A stretch of 17,003 nucleotides of DNA from Nitrosopumilaceae archaeon (lineage in GTDB: Archaea; Thermoproteota; Nitrososphaeria; Nitrososphaerales; Nitrosopumilaceae), in NCBI GenBank assembly GCA_030697975.1, contig JAUYOQ010000049.1, positions 1 to 17,003 on the forward strand, in the 5' to 3' direction. Within the stretch, counting starts at the first letter, position 1. Every line of letters starts with the position of its first letter. Both the position numbers and the translations under genes were made by a program. Below, one piece after another: positions 5,909 through 13,453 of this stretch. The notes under the pieces are model-generated. The model was not told the origin of the DNA. It saw only the letters and a program-made list of their open reading frames with translations, and did no database searches.

Positions 5909-8655
5909 TCCCAAAAACCTCGTGTCATGACAAATTGCCTTTCTGCTTCGTAGATCTGCTTGTATAGAGTTTCTTCATCAATCATATTGCGTAAGATTCT
6001 AGCTGCAGTATCTGCTCCCACTCCAAAACCAGATATAACAATAAAAGCAGTTTTACCAAAGTTTTCTATTAGTGATGATACCTTCCATGCGCGTTCAAAT
6101 CTATGATTTTCCTCTTGTGAGATTTTCTTTCCTTGATGTTTTTTCTGTATAATTTTTTGTAGATCATAATCAGAATAAAACGTAGAAGTGATCTGTCTAC
6201 TTTTGCAATATGGACATACTAATGCGTTCTTTATTTCATTAGTTTCAAATACGCGTTCCCATTTGCCGCATCTTGCGCAAATAACTCTATGTTTAGTTTT
6301 AAATAAACGAGACTTTACTAATTCAAGAATTCCTTTATTGATGTTTGATGGCGAAGAATAATACTTTGTAGTGTGATCCAGTATAGGCTCGGCAAGCTTG
6401 GAAAATGTGTCAACAGTGTGCCATTTTATCTGAATTTCATTATTTCGTATTTTTTCCAAGATTTTTTTTGTACTTTCTAGATCATATTTATCATGAAATA
6501 ACTCGCGAAGCGCTTCTGATACAAGTGGGGTATTAGAATATCGCTCATAAAGAAACCTGGCTGATTTTCTATCGTAAATGGCATCTCTGCCAACTGTGCC
6601 AAATTTTTTTGCAACACACCATGTTTTCCAGTTTACGTTGTGAGTACCACCGATGGATGCAGTGACAATTGCATCAAGATCATACTGATCTTTTAAAACA
6701 TCAATTAGATTTTTTTCGGAAGTTTTAGCTTTTGAAGATAACACTATCCTATATGCATCAGATCTTGATTCTACCATAAATCCTAATTTGGCTGACAACA
6801 TCGAAGAAAGCAATGTTGCTAATGTAGCATTAATTTTAGTGCCAAAACATGCATGCAATACTAGAATGCTTTGACTCCTAACAGATTCTATAACGATTGT
6901 TTTTTCATCTGGAATTGAATCAAAATTAAGAGTTGTTATTGTTTTGTTTAAAAGTGAGATTAAACCGTGCTTTACTTTTGTCCTAAACAGACCTACTTTT
7001 CTAGCAGTTTTATAATCAACGGGGATGTTTTCCCCTTCCCAATATGGTACTGTTATTCCACCTGAATGAACAGGTTCTACGTTTATTGTAAGTGATTTTT
7101 CATCAACGTTAAGAATGCGCCATTGTGTGCCTCTTAGAACAAAGACATTACCTGCGTCTCCGTAATCTCCTACAAACCTTTGATCTAGTGAACCTATAAT
7201 CCTCTTGCCTATAACATCCAATACCTTGAATTTGAGGATATCAGGTATTGTTGAAAGATTTTCAAAATAATACCTAAATGCACGTCCTTTTGTCCAAAAA
7301 AGCATTTTTTCTCGATCAAAGAATAATAAATAATTAGAATCAAGCAATTCTAATACTTTAAAAAAACTATCAATTGTCAGGTTTCTAAATGGGTAAGCGT
7401 TGGTAAAAGTTCTAAAGGCAAGATCTACTGGAACTTTGCCTATTTGTATAGCCAAACCAACTAAATGATGAGCAAGCACGTCAAGTGAACCTTCGTGGAT
7501 TTTTTGTTCTTCTATAGAACCTTCTTTAACTCTCTCAAGAATAGATTTTGCTTCAAATTCATCATCTGCGTTATTAGTTATGATTAGACCTTTAGCAGAA
7601 GAGTCTTTGTTGTGTCTACTTCGACCAATTCTTTGTATTAGTTTTGACACCTGTCGTGGAGAACCATAATGTACTACTAATTCAACTGATCCTATATCCA
7701 ATCCTAATTCAAGAGAAGAGGTACATATCACGATACTTTGTTTTCCCTCTCTTAGAATACTTTCAGTTTCTTCTCTTACTTGACGAGAAAGGGAACCATG
7801 GTGTAATTCAATGTTTATTGTAGATTTTTCCTTTAAAATTGAAGCAAGAAATTCTGCTTCTCCTCGTGTATTTGTAAATAAGAGTACTGGTGAATTTAGA
7901 TCTAGTTTTGCAATATATTCAATAATTGAATCTGCAACGTCAGAAATTGTTCCATCGATGTATTTTATTTCCACATCATACTTTCTAATTGATGTGTCTT
8001 TGATGATTTTACATTTCCTTTTTGTTCCTACTACGAACTTTGCCGTTTCTTCAATATTACCTATTGTAGCTGATAAACCAACTCTTGTAATGTCAGATTT
8101 TGAGTTTAATTGAAGTCGTTCAAGACTAAGTGAAAGTTGAGCTCCTCGCTCATTAGATAATAGTTCATGTACTTCATCAATTATAACCCATTCTAGCTCA
8201 GATAATGCATCTAGCATTTTTTTCTGTGTTAGTAATATCACAAGAGTTTCTGGTGTAGTGATAAGTACATCAGGTGGATCATTTGATATTTTTCGTCTAA
8301 CTGACTGTGTTGTATCACCGTGTCGAATTTCAATGGTTAAACCATCATTTTGTGCATATCGAGTTATTCTTCTAAATACATCTCTGTTTAGAGCACGTAA
8401 TGGAGTGATGTATAGTGCTTTTATCTTACCAGCCTTCTTTGATTCTTTTATTTCAGTAAATATTGGAATTACGGAACACTCTGTCTTTCCAGAACCTGTT
8501 GGCGCAATAACTAATGAATCGTGTTTTTGAAAAATTACAGGTACAGCTTTTTTTTGAATCTCTGTTAGTTGTTTAAAGCCTAATGAATGGAATTTATCCA
8601 ATAAATATGGATCAAGTAGTTGATTCTTCACTTTGTTTTGTTTTTGCTCGCTCAT
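5905..8655 (-). CDS. Lhr-type large superfamily 2 helicase with C-terminal Zn-binding and HhH-like segments
   Basis: A 916-aa protein. RecA domain 1 has Q-motif-like residues near 25-36, Walker A APTGSGKT (51-58), TPLRALNRD (~85), DEVH (160-163) and SAT (195-197). RecA domain 2 has LLFTNTRGEAEFLA (~258-271), SSLELGLDIGSVELVVHYG and motif VI QRIGRSRHN (341-349). A long middle region corresponds to the winged-helix/beta-barrel core of Lhr proteins. Near the end are two CxxC pairs, CARC (793-796) and CPYC (814-817), probably a zinc site. SGFGVGADTAARILRNM (875-891) then resembles a helix-hairpin-helix. Expected activity is ATP-dependent 3'-5' translocation on DNA or RNA:DNA in repair. The start ATG 8655 lies inside an upstream microprotein gene, so GTG 8631 is a possible shorter start. 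Confidence 0.92.
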   Translation of the reverse strand: MSEQKQNKVKNQLLDPYLLDKFHSLGFKQLTEIQKKAVPVIFQKHDSLVIAPTGSGKTECSVIPIFTEIKESKKAGKIKALYITPLRALNRDVFRRITRYAQNDGLTIEIRHGDTTQSVRRKISNDPPDVLITTPETLVILLTQKKMLDALSELEWVIIDEVHELLSNERGAQLSLSLERLQLNSKSDITRVGLSATIGNIEETAKFVVGTKRKCKIIKDTSIRKYDVEIKYIDGTISDVADSIIEYIAKLDLNSPVLLFTNTRGEAEFLASILKEKSTINIELHHGSLSRQVREETESILREGKQSIVICTSSLELGLDIGSVELVVHYGSPRQVSKLIQRIGRSRHNKDSSAKGLIITNNADDEFEAKSILERVKEGSIEEQKIHEGSLDVLAHHLVGLAIQIGKVPVDLAFRTFTNAYPFRNLTIDSFFKVLELLDSNYLLFFDREKMLFWTKGRAFRYYFENLSTIPDILKFKVLDVIGKRIIGSLDQRFVGDYGDAGNVFVLRGTQWRILNVDEKSLTINVEPVHSGGITVPYWEGENIPVDYKTARKVGLFRTKVKHGLISLLNKTITTLNFDSIPDEKTIVIESVRSQSILVLHACFGTKINATLATLLSSMLSAKLGFMVESRSDAYRIVLSSKAKTSEKNLIDVLKDQYDLDAIVTASIGGTHNVNWKTWCVAKKFGTVGRDAIYDRKSARFLYERYSNTPLVSEALRELFHDKYDLESTKKILEKIRNNEIQIKWHTVDTFSKLAEPILDHTTKYYSSPSNINKGILELVKSRLFKTKHRVICARCGKWERVFETNEIKNALVCPYCKSRQITSTFYSDYDLQKIIQKKHQGKKISQEENHRFERAWKVSSLIENFGKTAFIVISGFGVGADTAARILRNMIDEETLYKQIYEAERQFVMTRGFWD

Positions 8656-8731
8656 AAACCATAACGCCCACTAATCCAAGGGCAAATAGTATTACTGAAA
8701 TAATTGGAATGGAATCGAAAATTCCTGCCAT
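8612..8731 (-). CDS. Small single-pass membrane protein, 39 aa, overlapping the helicase start
   Basis: ATG at 8731, stop TGA at 8614-8612. The product begins MAGIFDSIPII, has one hydrophobic helix (about residues 8-26, rich in I, V, L, F, G) and ends in a charged tail YERAKTKQSEESTT. By the positive-inside rule the tail would be cytoplasmic. Three things support it as a gene. A TATTTAA box (8763-8757) is centred 29 nt before the ATG, the leaderless spacing. It fills an otherwise empty gap after the RadB-like gene. It also has a coherent membrane-anchor-plus-basic-tail design. It overlaps the first 44 nt of the helicase gene in another frame, which suggests translational coupling. Function is unknown and I recognise no family. 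Confidence 0.6.
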   Translation of the reverse strand: MAGIFDSIPIISVILFALGLVGVMVYERAKTKQSEESTT

Positions 8732-8756
8732 AATTAGGTTTGTTCTTTTTTGACAG

Positions 8757-8763
8757 TTAAATA
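8757..8763 (-). promoter_or_regulatory. Probable box A for the microprotein and helicase genes
   Basis: TATTTAA on minus lies directly after the RadB-like stop codon (8768-8766) and is centred 29 nt before the ATG at 8731. No equally good box precedes the helicase ATG at 8655, which suggests one mRNA for both. Confidence 0.5.
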
Positions 8764-8765
8764 GC

Positions 8766-9422
8766 TTAAGACGCGTCGGTAAGACCTTTAGCTGTTATGA
8801 AATATGAAAATTCTTGTTTTTGAAGAAATGATGGTATAACTTCTCCCACGTATCTGTTACCATTTTTTCTAAGCATAATTTTCATATGTGTAAACATGCT
8901 GATGGATTTATCTAGATTTTCTACATCCAAGTCATCTTTTTTTCGTATCATATTTGTTATAACAATTGGAATTTTATAGTAAGAGGCTGTTAAGGATAAC
9001 TCGTGCATGTAATTCATAAATAAGATATTCTTTTCTAGAAAATTTTTCCCAGAAGAATATTCAAAGGAGAATAAATCAGTTATATTATCAACTACAATCA
9101 ATGAAAAGTTTTCAATTTTTTTTATTTTAGAGAGATATTGTATTTGTTCTGATGTATTTGTTATTCTTCCTACCGTGACTTTATCAAGTAAATTAGGATT
9201 CATGTCTCGAAATTTCATAATTTCAAGCATTCTTTCAGGTCTAAATTCTCCGGTAGTGTCTTGAAAAAGAATTTTTCCGCCATCTTGTAATGCATTTACA
9301 CAAATCTGCATAGCAAGTTGTGTTTTTCCAGTTGCGCTAGCTCCAAAAATATCGAAGATAATTCCTTCTTTAATACCTCCATTAAGAAAGTGATCTAATT
9401 TTTTGATACTAGTGCAAATCAT
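8766..9422 (-). CDS. RadB-like RecA-superfamily ATPase
   Basis: A 218-aa protein started at ATG 9422 (MICTSIKKLDHFLNGGI). This ATG is 25 nt downstream of a box A (9453-9442), whereas an in-frame TTG at 9443 lies inside that box. It has the RecA/RadA core: a LDHFLNGGI entry segment, Walker A GASATGKT (27-34), DTTGEFRPERMLEI after the first core helix, and Walker B SLIVVD (107-112). IPIVITNMIRK then corresponds to the strand that ends in the sensor region. It lacks the N-terminal HhH domain of RadA and has RadB/KaiC-like length. It probably assists homologous recombination as a recombinase paralogue. KaiC-like or other single-domain RecA paralogues are alternatives. It lies upstream of the microprotein and helicase genes on the same strand. 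Confidence 0.8.
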   Translation of the reverse strand: MICTSIKKLDHFLNGGIKEGIIFDIFGASATGKTQLAMQICVNALQDGGKILFQDTTGEFRPERMLEIMKFRDMNPNLLDKVTVGRITNTSEQIQYLSKIKKIENFSLIVVDNITDLFSFEYSSGKNFLEKNILFMNYMHELSLTASYYKIPIVITNMIRKKDDLDVENLDKSISMFTHMKIMLRKNGNRYVGEVIPSFLQKQEFSYFITAKGLTDAS

Positions 9423-9441
9423 TGTTTTTATAATAATTCTC

Positions 9442-9453
9442 AAAAATTAAAAG
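9442..9453 (-). promoter_or_regulatory. Probable box A of the RadB-like gene
   Basis: CTTTTAATTTTT read on minus is centred about 25 nt before ATG 9422. The alternative TTG start at 9443 falls inside this box. A second AT run (TTATTATAAAA, 9437-9427) is too close to the ATG. Confidence 0.45.
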
Positions 9454-9482
9454 AGTTGTAATAAAAATATCTTTAGGCAAGG

Positions 9483-9491
9483 CTTTTATTC
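9483..9491 (+). promoter_or_regulatory. Possible box A of the LSm-metK genes
   Basis: CTTTTATTC is centred 39 nt before the TTG at 9526, predicting a leader of roughly 10-15 nt. It is the only TATA-like element on this strand within 45 nt of the start. Confidence 0.35.
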
Positions 9492-9525
9492 TGGATAACA
9501 ACGATGCATGACAAGTGAATAACCG

Positions 9526-9768
9526 TTGTCGCAGACAAGTTCTAAGAGGCCATTAACTACACTTCAAAAAAGTACGAAAAAAACAGTAACTGTACGATTG
9601 AAAAATGAGGTGGAATATAAAGGAAAAATGGATAACGTTGATTCTTATATGAATTTGATAATGACTGACGCTGAAGAATTGCAACAAGGAAAAGTTCTTG
9701 CAAACTATGGAAGAGTTATAGTTAGAGGAAATAATGTATTATTCATAAGATTAGAAAATGAATTGTAA
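9526..9768 (+). CDS. Archaeal Sm-like (LSm) RNA-binding protein
   Basis: An 80-aa protein with a TTG start. The Sm1 motif spans VTVRLKNEVEYKGKMDNVDS and continues YMNLIM (21-46), with the D-x-x-M-N uridine-binding residues. The Sm2 motif is GRVIVRGNNVLFI (62-74), including the RG pair. Length and domain limits match archaeal SmAPs, which form hexameric or heptameric rings that bind U-rich RNA in the cytoplasm. A ~17-residue basic N-terminal extension (SQTSSKRPLTTLQKSTKK) precedes the domain. metK starts 19 nt after its stop on the same strand, so co-transcription is likely. Confidence 0.95.
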   Translation: MSQTSSKRPLTTLQKSTKKTVTVRLKNEVEYKGKMDNVDSYMNLIMTDAEELQQGKVLANYGRVIVRGNNVLFIRLENEL

Positions 9769-9787
9769 CTAATCACACGTGTTTCTG

Positions 9788-10954
9788 ATGACAAGATCGT
9801 ATATTTTTACTTCAGAATCTGTAACTGAAGGCCATCCGGATAAGATATGTGATCAGATTTCTGACGCTTTTTTAGATGAATATTTAAGACAAGATCCTGA
9901 CTCGCGTGTTGCTATTGAAACAATGACTACGACAGATTTCGTAGCTGTTGTGGGAGAAGTAACATCTACTGCAAAATTTGATAAACAAGCACAAGAAGAG
10001 ATCGTTAGAAAAACAATAAGAGAAATTGGTTACGATAATCCAGAATTATTGTTTGATGCAGGTTCTTGTGAGATTATGATAAGATTACATGAACAAAGTC
10101 CAAACATTAGTCAAGGAGTTTCTTCTGGAGAAGGAAAAGATCAGGGTGCTGGTGACCAAGGCCTTATGTTTGGTTATGCAACAAATGAAACGCAGGAGCT
10201 AATGCCAATGCCTATCATTCTAGCTCATAAATTGACAAAAAGACTTGCAGAAGTAAGAAAAACTTTGGAATTACCATGGGTAAGACCTGATGGAAAATCA
10301 CAGGTTTCTGTAGAATATGTAGATGGTAAACCAAAAAGAATTGAAGCCATAGTAATTTCTACTCAGCACGCACCAAATGTATCCAATGATGAAATATCAA
10401 CTAAAATAATTGATAAAGTCATCAAGCCAGTTTGTGGAAATTTATGGAACGATAAAATAAAAATTCACATAAATCCAACAGGCAAATTTGAAATTGGTGG
10501 ACCTCACGGCGATTCTGGTTTAACTGGAAGAAAGATAATTGTCGATACGTATGGCGGTCAAGGAAGACATGGGGGAGGAGCATTTTCAGGTAAAGATCCA
10601 TCAAAGGTTGACAGATCTGCCTGCTACATGTGCAGATACATAGCAAAAAACATAGTTGCCGCAGGTCTTGCTGAAAAATGTGAAGTTCAAGTAGCTTATG
10701 CAATAGGTGTATCAGAACCGATTTCTTTAATGGTTAATACTTTTGAAACTGGAAAGATTCCAGAAGAAGACATTGAAAACCTAGTTAGAAAACACTTTGA
10801 TTTACGGCCATCTGCCATCATAGCATATTTAAATCTCAAGAGGCCGATTTACAAAAAAACTGCAGCATATGGACATTTTGGTAGAAATGAGCCTGAATTT
10901 GAATGGGAAAAAACTAACAAAGCTGAATTATTAAGACGAGCTGCGGGATTGTAA
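9788..10954 (+). CDS. metK: S-adenosylmethionine synthetase, bacterial/eukaryotic type
   Basis: A 388-aa enzyme making S-adenosylmethionine from methionine and ATP. I start at ATG 9788 (MTRSYIFTSESV), which aligns with the start of bacterial MetK; a GTG at 9779 would add three residues. Diagnostic motifs are TEGHPDKICDQISDA near the N-terminus, the GAGDQGLMFGYATNE hexapeptide region, GPHGDSGLTGRKIIVDTYGG, and HGGGAFSGKDPSKVDRSA. The C-terminal AAYGHFGR matches too. It is the canonical MetK family, not the divergent enzyme typical of most archaea. The residues ACYMCRYIAKN replace the usual AAYAARYVAKN and add two cysteines. It probably shares a transcript with the LSm gene. Its last 24 nt overlap the convergent SDR gene. 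Confidence 0.97.
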   Translation: MTRSYIFTSESVTEGHPDKICDQISDAFLDEYLRQDPDSRVAIETMTTTDFVAVVGEVTSTAKFDKQAQEEIVRKTIREIGYDNPELLFDAGSCEIMIRLHEQSPNISQGVSSGEGKDQGAGDQGLMFGYATNETQELMPMPIILAHKLTKRLAEVRKTLELPWVRPDGKSQVSVEYVDGKPKRIEAIVISTQHAPNVSNDEISTKIIDKVIKPVCGNLWNDKIKIHINPTGKFEIGGPHGDSGLTGRKIIVDTYGGQGRHGGGAFSGKDPSKVDRSACYMCRYIAKNIVAAGLAEKCEVQVAYAIGVSEPISLMVNTFETGKIPEEDIENLVRKHFDLRPSAIIAYLNLKRPIYKKTAAYGHFGRNEPEFEWEKTNKAELLRRAAGL

Positions 10955-11806
10955 GATCTCTAGATATGTTTTAAATTTCATTTTAGATAGTTTTTTTAAT
11001 TTTTCATGATTTCCTATAAAATCTCCTACAAGTATATTCAAATCCTCTACTCCAAAAACGCTTTTTTGATTATGTAATGCATCATAGTAAGCATTTTCAA
11101 GTTTAATTTTTTTAATTCTTGCTGATTTTTTGTTTTTAAAAATTTTAACATATTTTTCAAAAGTTACTGTTTGAGGACCAACTAAATCAATAACTTTATT
11201 TAAAAATTTTTTAGAAATTAAAGCTTTGTAAATTACTTTAGCAACATCATTTACAGATATAGGTTGTAGATGATATGTGCCAGAGCCAGGAATTATAATA
11301 ATTCCATGTTTAATTTGTCTAGTAAGAGATATTGAAAGTGAATCGTTTTTGTCTATTATGTACGACGCTCGAAGTATTGTATAGTTTAGTCCTGAATTAA
11401 TAATCAATTGTTCAGCTTTATATTTTGAAATAAAATAGGCAGATGTAGTGTTTTTTGAAACTCCTAGACCACTAATAAAAATAAATTTTTTAATTTTAGC
11501 TTTTCTACAAAGGGCTATTGCATTTTTTGTTAAACCAACATTAACATATTCATAATCTGTAGTAATGTTCTGTTTTCCTGTTCCAATTAGATGAATAAAT
11601 GCATGACATTTGTTTAGTTTTGAGATAGGAATATTTTTAGATAGATTAGGAGAAATTATCTTAGTTTCGAATTTATAATTTTGGAAATTCCTTCGTGTGA
11701 TAGAAACTAAATTTATTCCCTTTTTATGGAGTAACCTTCTAAGATTTTTTCCTACAAATCCATTAGCACCGCTAATGGCTACACATAATTTATTTGGTTT
11801 TTCCAT
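10931..11806 (-). CDS. Atypical short-chain dehydrogenase (NDUFA9/NmrA-like NAD(P)-binding protein)
   Basis: A 291-aa protein started at ATG 11806 (MEKPNKLCVAISGANGFVG), which sits 23-25 nt from the centre of the promoter palindrome. The ATG at 11815 would be only ~14-16 nt away. The nucleotide motif GANGFVG (13-19) is the extended/atypical SDR form. A-Y-F-I-S-K-Y-K-A-E contains a YxxxK pair (Y at ~123). The segments FIHLIGTG, YEYVNVGLTKNAIALCRKAK and FIFISGLGVSK follow the order of NDUFA9-like and sugar-epimerase-like SDRs, as does QPISVNDVAKVIYKAL. It may be a quinone or complex I-associated, epimerase or reductase protein; the substrate cannot be assigned. It is very lysine- and asparagine-rich. 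It overlaps metK by 24 nt at the 3' end. Confidence 0.8.
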   Translation of the reverse strand: MEKPNKLCVAISGANGFVGKNLRRLLHKKGINLVSITRRNFQNYKFETKIISPNLSKNIPISKLNKCHAFIHLIGTGKQNITTDYEYVNVGLTKNAIALCRKAKIKKFIFISGLGVSKNTTSAYFISKYKAEQLIINSGLNYTILRASYIIDKNDSLSISLTRQIKHGIIIIPGSGTYHLQPISVNDVAKVIYKALISKKFLNKVIDLVGPQTVTFEKYVKIFKNKKSARIKKIKLENAYYDALHNQKSVFGVEDLNILVGDFIGNHEKLKKLSKMKFKTYLEILQSRSSS

Positions 11807-11817
11807 AAAAGTCATCT

Positions 11818-11840
11818 ATAACTTTTAATTTTAAAGTTAT
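11818..11840. promoter_or_regulatory. Palindromic AT element, shared box A of two divergent genes
   Basis: The arms ATAACTTT (11818-11825) and AAAGTTAT (11833-11840) are perfect inverted repeats around an AT-only centre at 11829; only one central pair mismatches. The centre is 26 nt from the J-protein ATG (11855) and 23 nt from the SDR ATG (11806). Both distances suit a box A of leaderless mRNAs, so one TBP site could serve both directions. Confidence 0.6.
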
Positions 11841-11854
11841 TATTCTAAAGTTAA

Positions 11855-12304
11855 ATGTCAGATACCAGTTCCTGCTATAAAATACTTGGTTTGCAAGATA
11901 CTGCTTCACTAAATGAAATTAAACATGCATACAGAACGTTATCGTTGAGATATCATCCAGATAAAAATAAGAATGATACTAGTGCTTCACAAAAATTCAA
12001 AGAAATAACAGAAGCTTATCAATTCCTTAAATTAGCGCAAAAAAAAGAGAATCAAAAATCTAATAAGAATGTGGAATCAGCTCATGCAGAATTTTGGAAT
12101 TATTATGATAAAAAGATGAATCATGAATTTTATTTTTACCAACAAAATTTTTCAGAATTTATACATAGTTTTAGAAAAAATATGCAAGAATCTGTATCAC
12201 ATAACCAAGAAAAACCAATATCACAACGAGTGACTCACTTTATACTTTATGGAGGCTTGGCACTAGTGGCAATTTGGATCATTTTGCATGAGGTTTTAAA
12301 ATAA
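11855..12304 (+). CDS. Small J-domain protein with C-terminal membrane anchor
   Basis: A 149-aa protein. The J domain occupies residues ~6-60, with CYKILGLQDTASLNEIKHAY (7-26), the HPD triad at 34-36 (RYHPDKNKN) and F-K-E-I-T-E-A-Y-Q-F-L. The middle is aromatic- and charge-rich (FWNYYDKKMNHEFYFYQQNF, from about 76). Residues ~126-146 (VTHFILYGGLALVAIWIILH) form one hydrophobic helix at the very end, a tail-anchor arrangement that leaves the J domain in the cytosol. There is no zinc finger or substrate-binding domain, so this is a class C J protein. It presumably recruits DnaK to the membrane. It is a separate locus from grpE at the left edge. The ATG start is 26 nt from the box A palindrome. 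Confidence 0.92.
   Translation: MSDTSSCYKILGLQDTASLNEIKHAYRTLSLRYHPDKNKNDTSASQKFKEITEAYQFLKLAQKKENQKSNKNVESAHAEFWNYYDKKMNHEFYFYQQNFSEFIHSFRKNMQESVSHNQEKPISQRVTHFILYGGLALVAIWIILHEVLK
12293..12304 (+). promoter_or_regulatory. Possible cbiD box A, inside the end of the J-protein gene
   Basis: GTTTTAAAATAA is centred 29 nt before the TTG at 12328, the leaderless spacing. It includes the last codons and the TAA stop of the J-protein gene. Read-through from that gene is also possible. Confidence 0.4.
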
Positions 12305-12327
12305 CCAAGAAGAGTTAAAACACAAAA

Positions 12328-13431
12328 TTGAAAATTTCTTCTGTGATATCAGAAAAGCCAAAAGGTAAGCTTAGAACGGGTTATACAACAGGAACATGTG
12401 CTGCTGCATCATCAAAAGCATGTGTATTAGCAATCATTAATCAAGGAAAAATGGAATCTGTCAACGTTGACCTGCCAAAAGGAAAGACTATTACAATTAT
12501 AGTTCAAAGTTGTAGATTTAACAAAACTAGCTCAAAATGTTCTGTAATTAAGGATGCTGGAGATGATCCTGATGTTACACATGGTGCAGAAATTTTTGTG
12601 GATTTATCTTTAACAGCTAATGTAAATCAGATCGAAATTGATGGTGGAGAAGGAGTTGGCATAGTTACAAAACCTGGTTTAGGTTTAGAAATTGGAAAAG
12701 CTGCAATAAATCCTACACCTAAAAAAATGATTATTGAAAACATAAGAAATGTGGCAGAAGAATTGCTTCAAAAAAATGGCATTAGAGTAATTATATCTGT
12801 TCCAAAAGGAAAAGAGTTAGCTGCTAAAACAGATAATCCAAGACTTGGTATTGTAGGAGGCATCTCAATTCTTGGTACAAGTGGCATAGTTATACCATAT
12901 TCAACAGCATCATTTGCTGCGTCAATTCGACAAAACTTGGATGTGTCTATTGCAATGGGAAATGATATAGTTGTTCTTACAACTGGTGGTAGAAGTGAAG
13001 AGTTTTCAAGAAATATAATTGATCTTCCAGATCATTGTTTTGTTCAGATGGGGGATTTTGCTGCGTATGCTATTCAACAGTGTGTAAAAAAAGGAATCAA
13101 GAAGGCCTATGTTGCAGGTTTTATAGGAAAACTTGCAAAACTAGCAACTGGTGTTAAGCAAACTCATGTCAAAGGCTCCAAGGTTAATACAAATTTTCTA
13201 GCAGATATAGCAGCAAAGTGTAATGCTAGTAAATCTGTAGTTGAACAAATACAGAAAGCAAATACAGCACGACATGTACAAGATATAGTAAAAGAAAATA
13301 ATGTAGAAGGATTCTTTGATAAGATCTGTTTTGAGGTATATAGACAAATGAGAAAGCATTCAGAGAATAAAGTTCCCATTCAAGTCATGTTGTTTGATTT
13401 TGATGGTAAAGTCTTGGCAAAATACGCTTAA
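12328..13431 (+). CDS. cbiD: Cobalt-precorrin-5B (C1)-methyltransferase
   Basis: A 367-aa protein with a TTG start (MKISSVISEKPKGK). The family signature RTGYTTGTCAAASSKA lies at residues 17-32, with further CbiD landmarks: AGDDPDVTHGAEI (~76-88), IDGGEGVGIVTKPGLGLEIG (~103-122), AINPTPKKMI, GISILGTSGIV, and GDFAAYAIQQC then AYVAGFIGKLAKLATGVKQTH. CbiD methylates C1 of cobalt-precorrin-5B using S-adenosylmethionine to give cobalt-precorrin-6A. It acts in the cytosol in the oxygen-independent, early-cobalt route. It lies 23 nt after the J-protein gene and 40 nt before cbiG. Length is normal for the family and no break is seen. Confidence 0.97.
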   Translation: MKISSVISEKPKGKLRTGYTTGTCAAASSKACVLAIINQGKMESVNVDLPKGKTITIIVQSCRFNKTSSKCSVIKDAGDDPDVTHGAEIFVDLSLTANVNQIEIDGGEGVGIVTKPGLGLEIGKAAINPTPKKMIIENIRNVAEELLQKNGIRVIISVPKGKELAAKTDNPRLGIVGGISILGTSGIVIPYSTASFAASIRQNLDVSIAMGNDIVVLTTGGRSEEFSRNIIDLPDHCFVQMGDFAAYAIQQCVKKGIKKAYVAGFIGKLAKLATGVKQTHVKGSKVNTNFLADIAAKCNASKSVVEQIQKANTARHVQDIVKENNVEGFFDKICFEVYRQMRKHSENKVPIQVMLFDFDGKVLAKYA

Positions 13432-13442
13432 GAGCATTGGAA

Positions 13443-13453
13443 TTTTATTAAAC
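13443..13453 (+). promoter_or_regulatory. Probable box A of the cbiG-cbiX-cbiC operon
   Basis: TTTTATTAAAC is centred 24 nt before ATG 13472 in the 40-nt cbiD-cbiG gap, matching a leaderless start. It overlaps the left arm of an inverted repeat. Confidence 0.5.

Noticed and set aside
9423..9443. TTG 9443 as start of the RadB-like gene
   Set aside because: It lies inside the best box A for ATG 9422, and the extra seven residues (MRIIIKT) precede the usual RecA-family entry segment.
12305..12327. Cobalamin riboswitch before cbiD or cbiG
   Set aside because: The gaps are only 23 and 40 nt and promoters sit close to the starts, so there is no room for a B12 aptamer.
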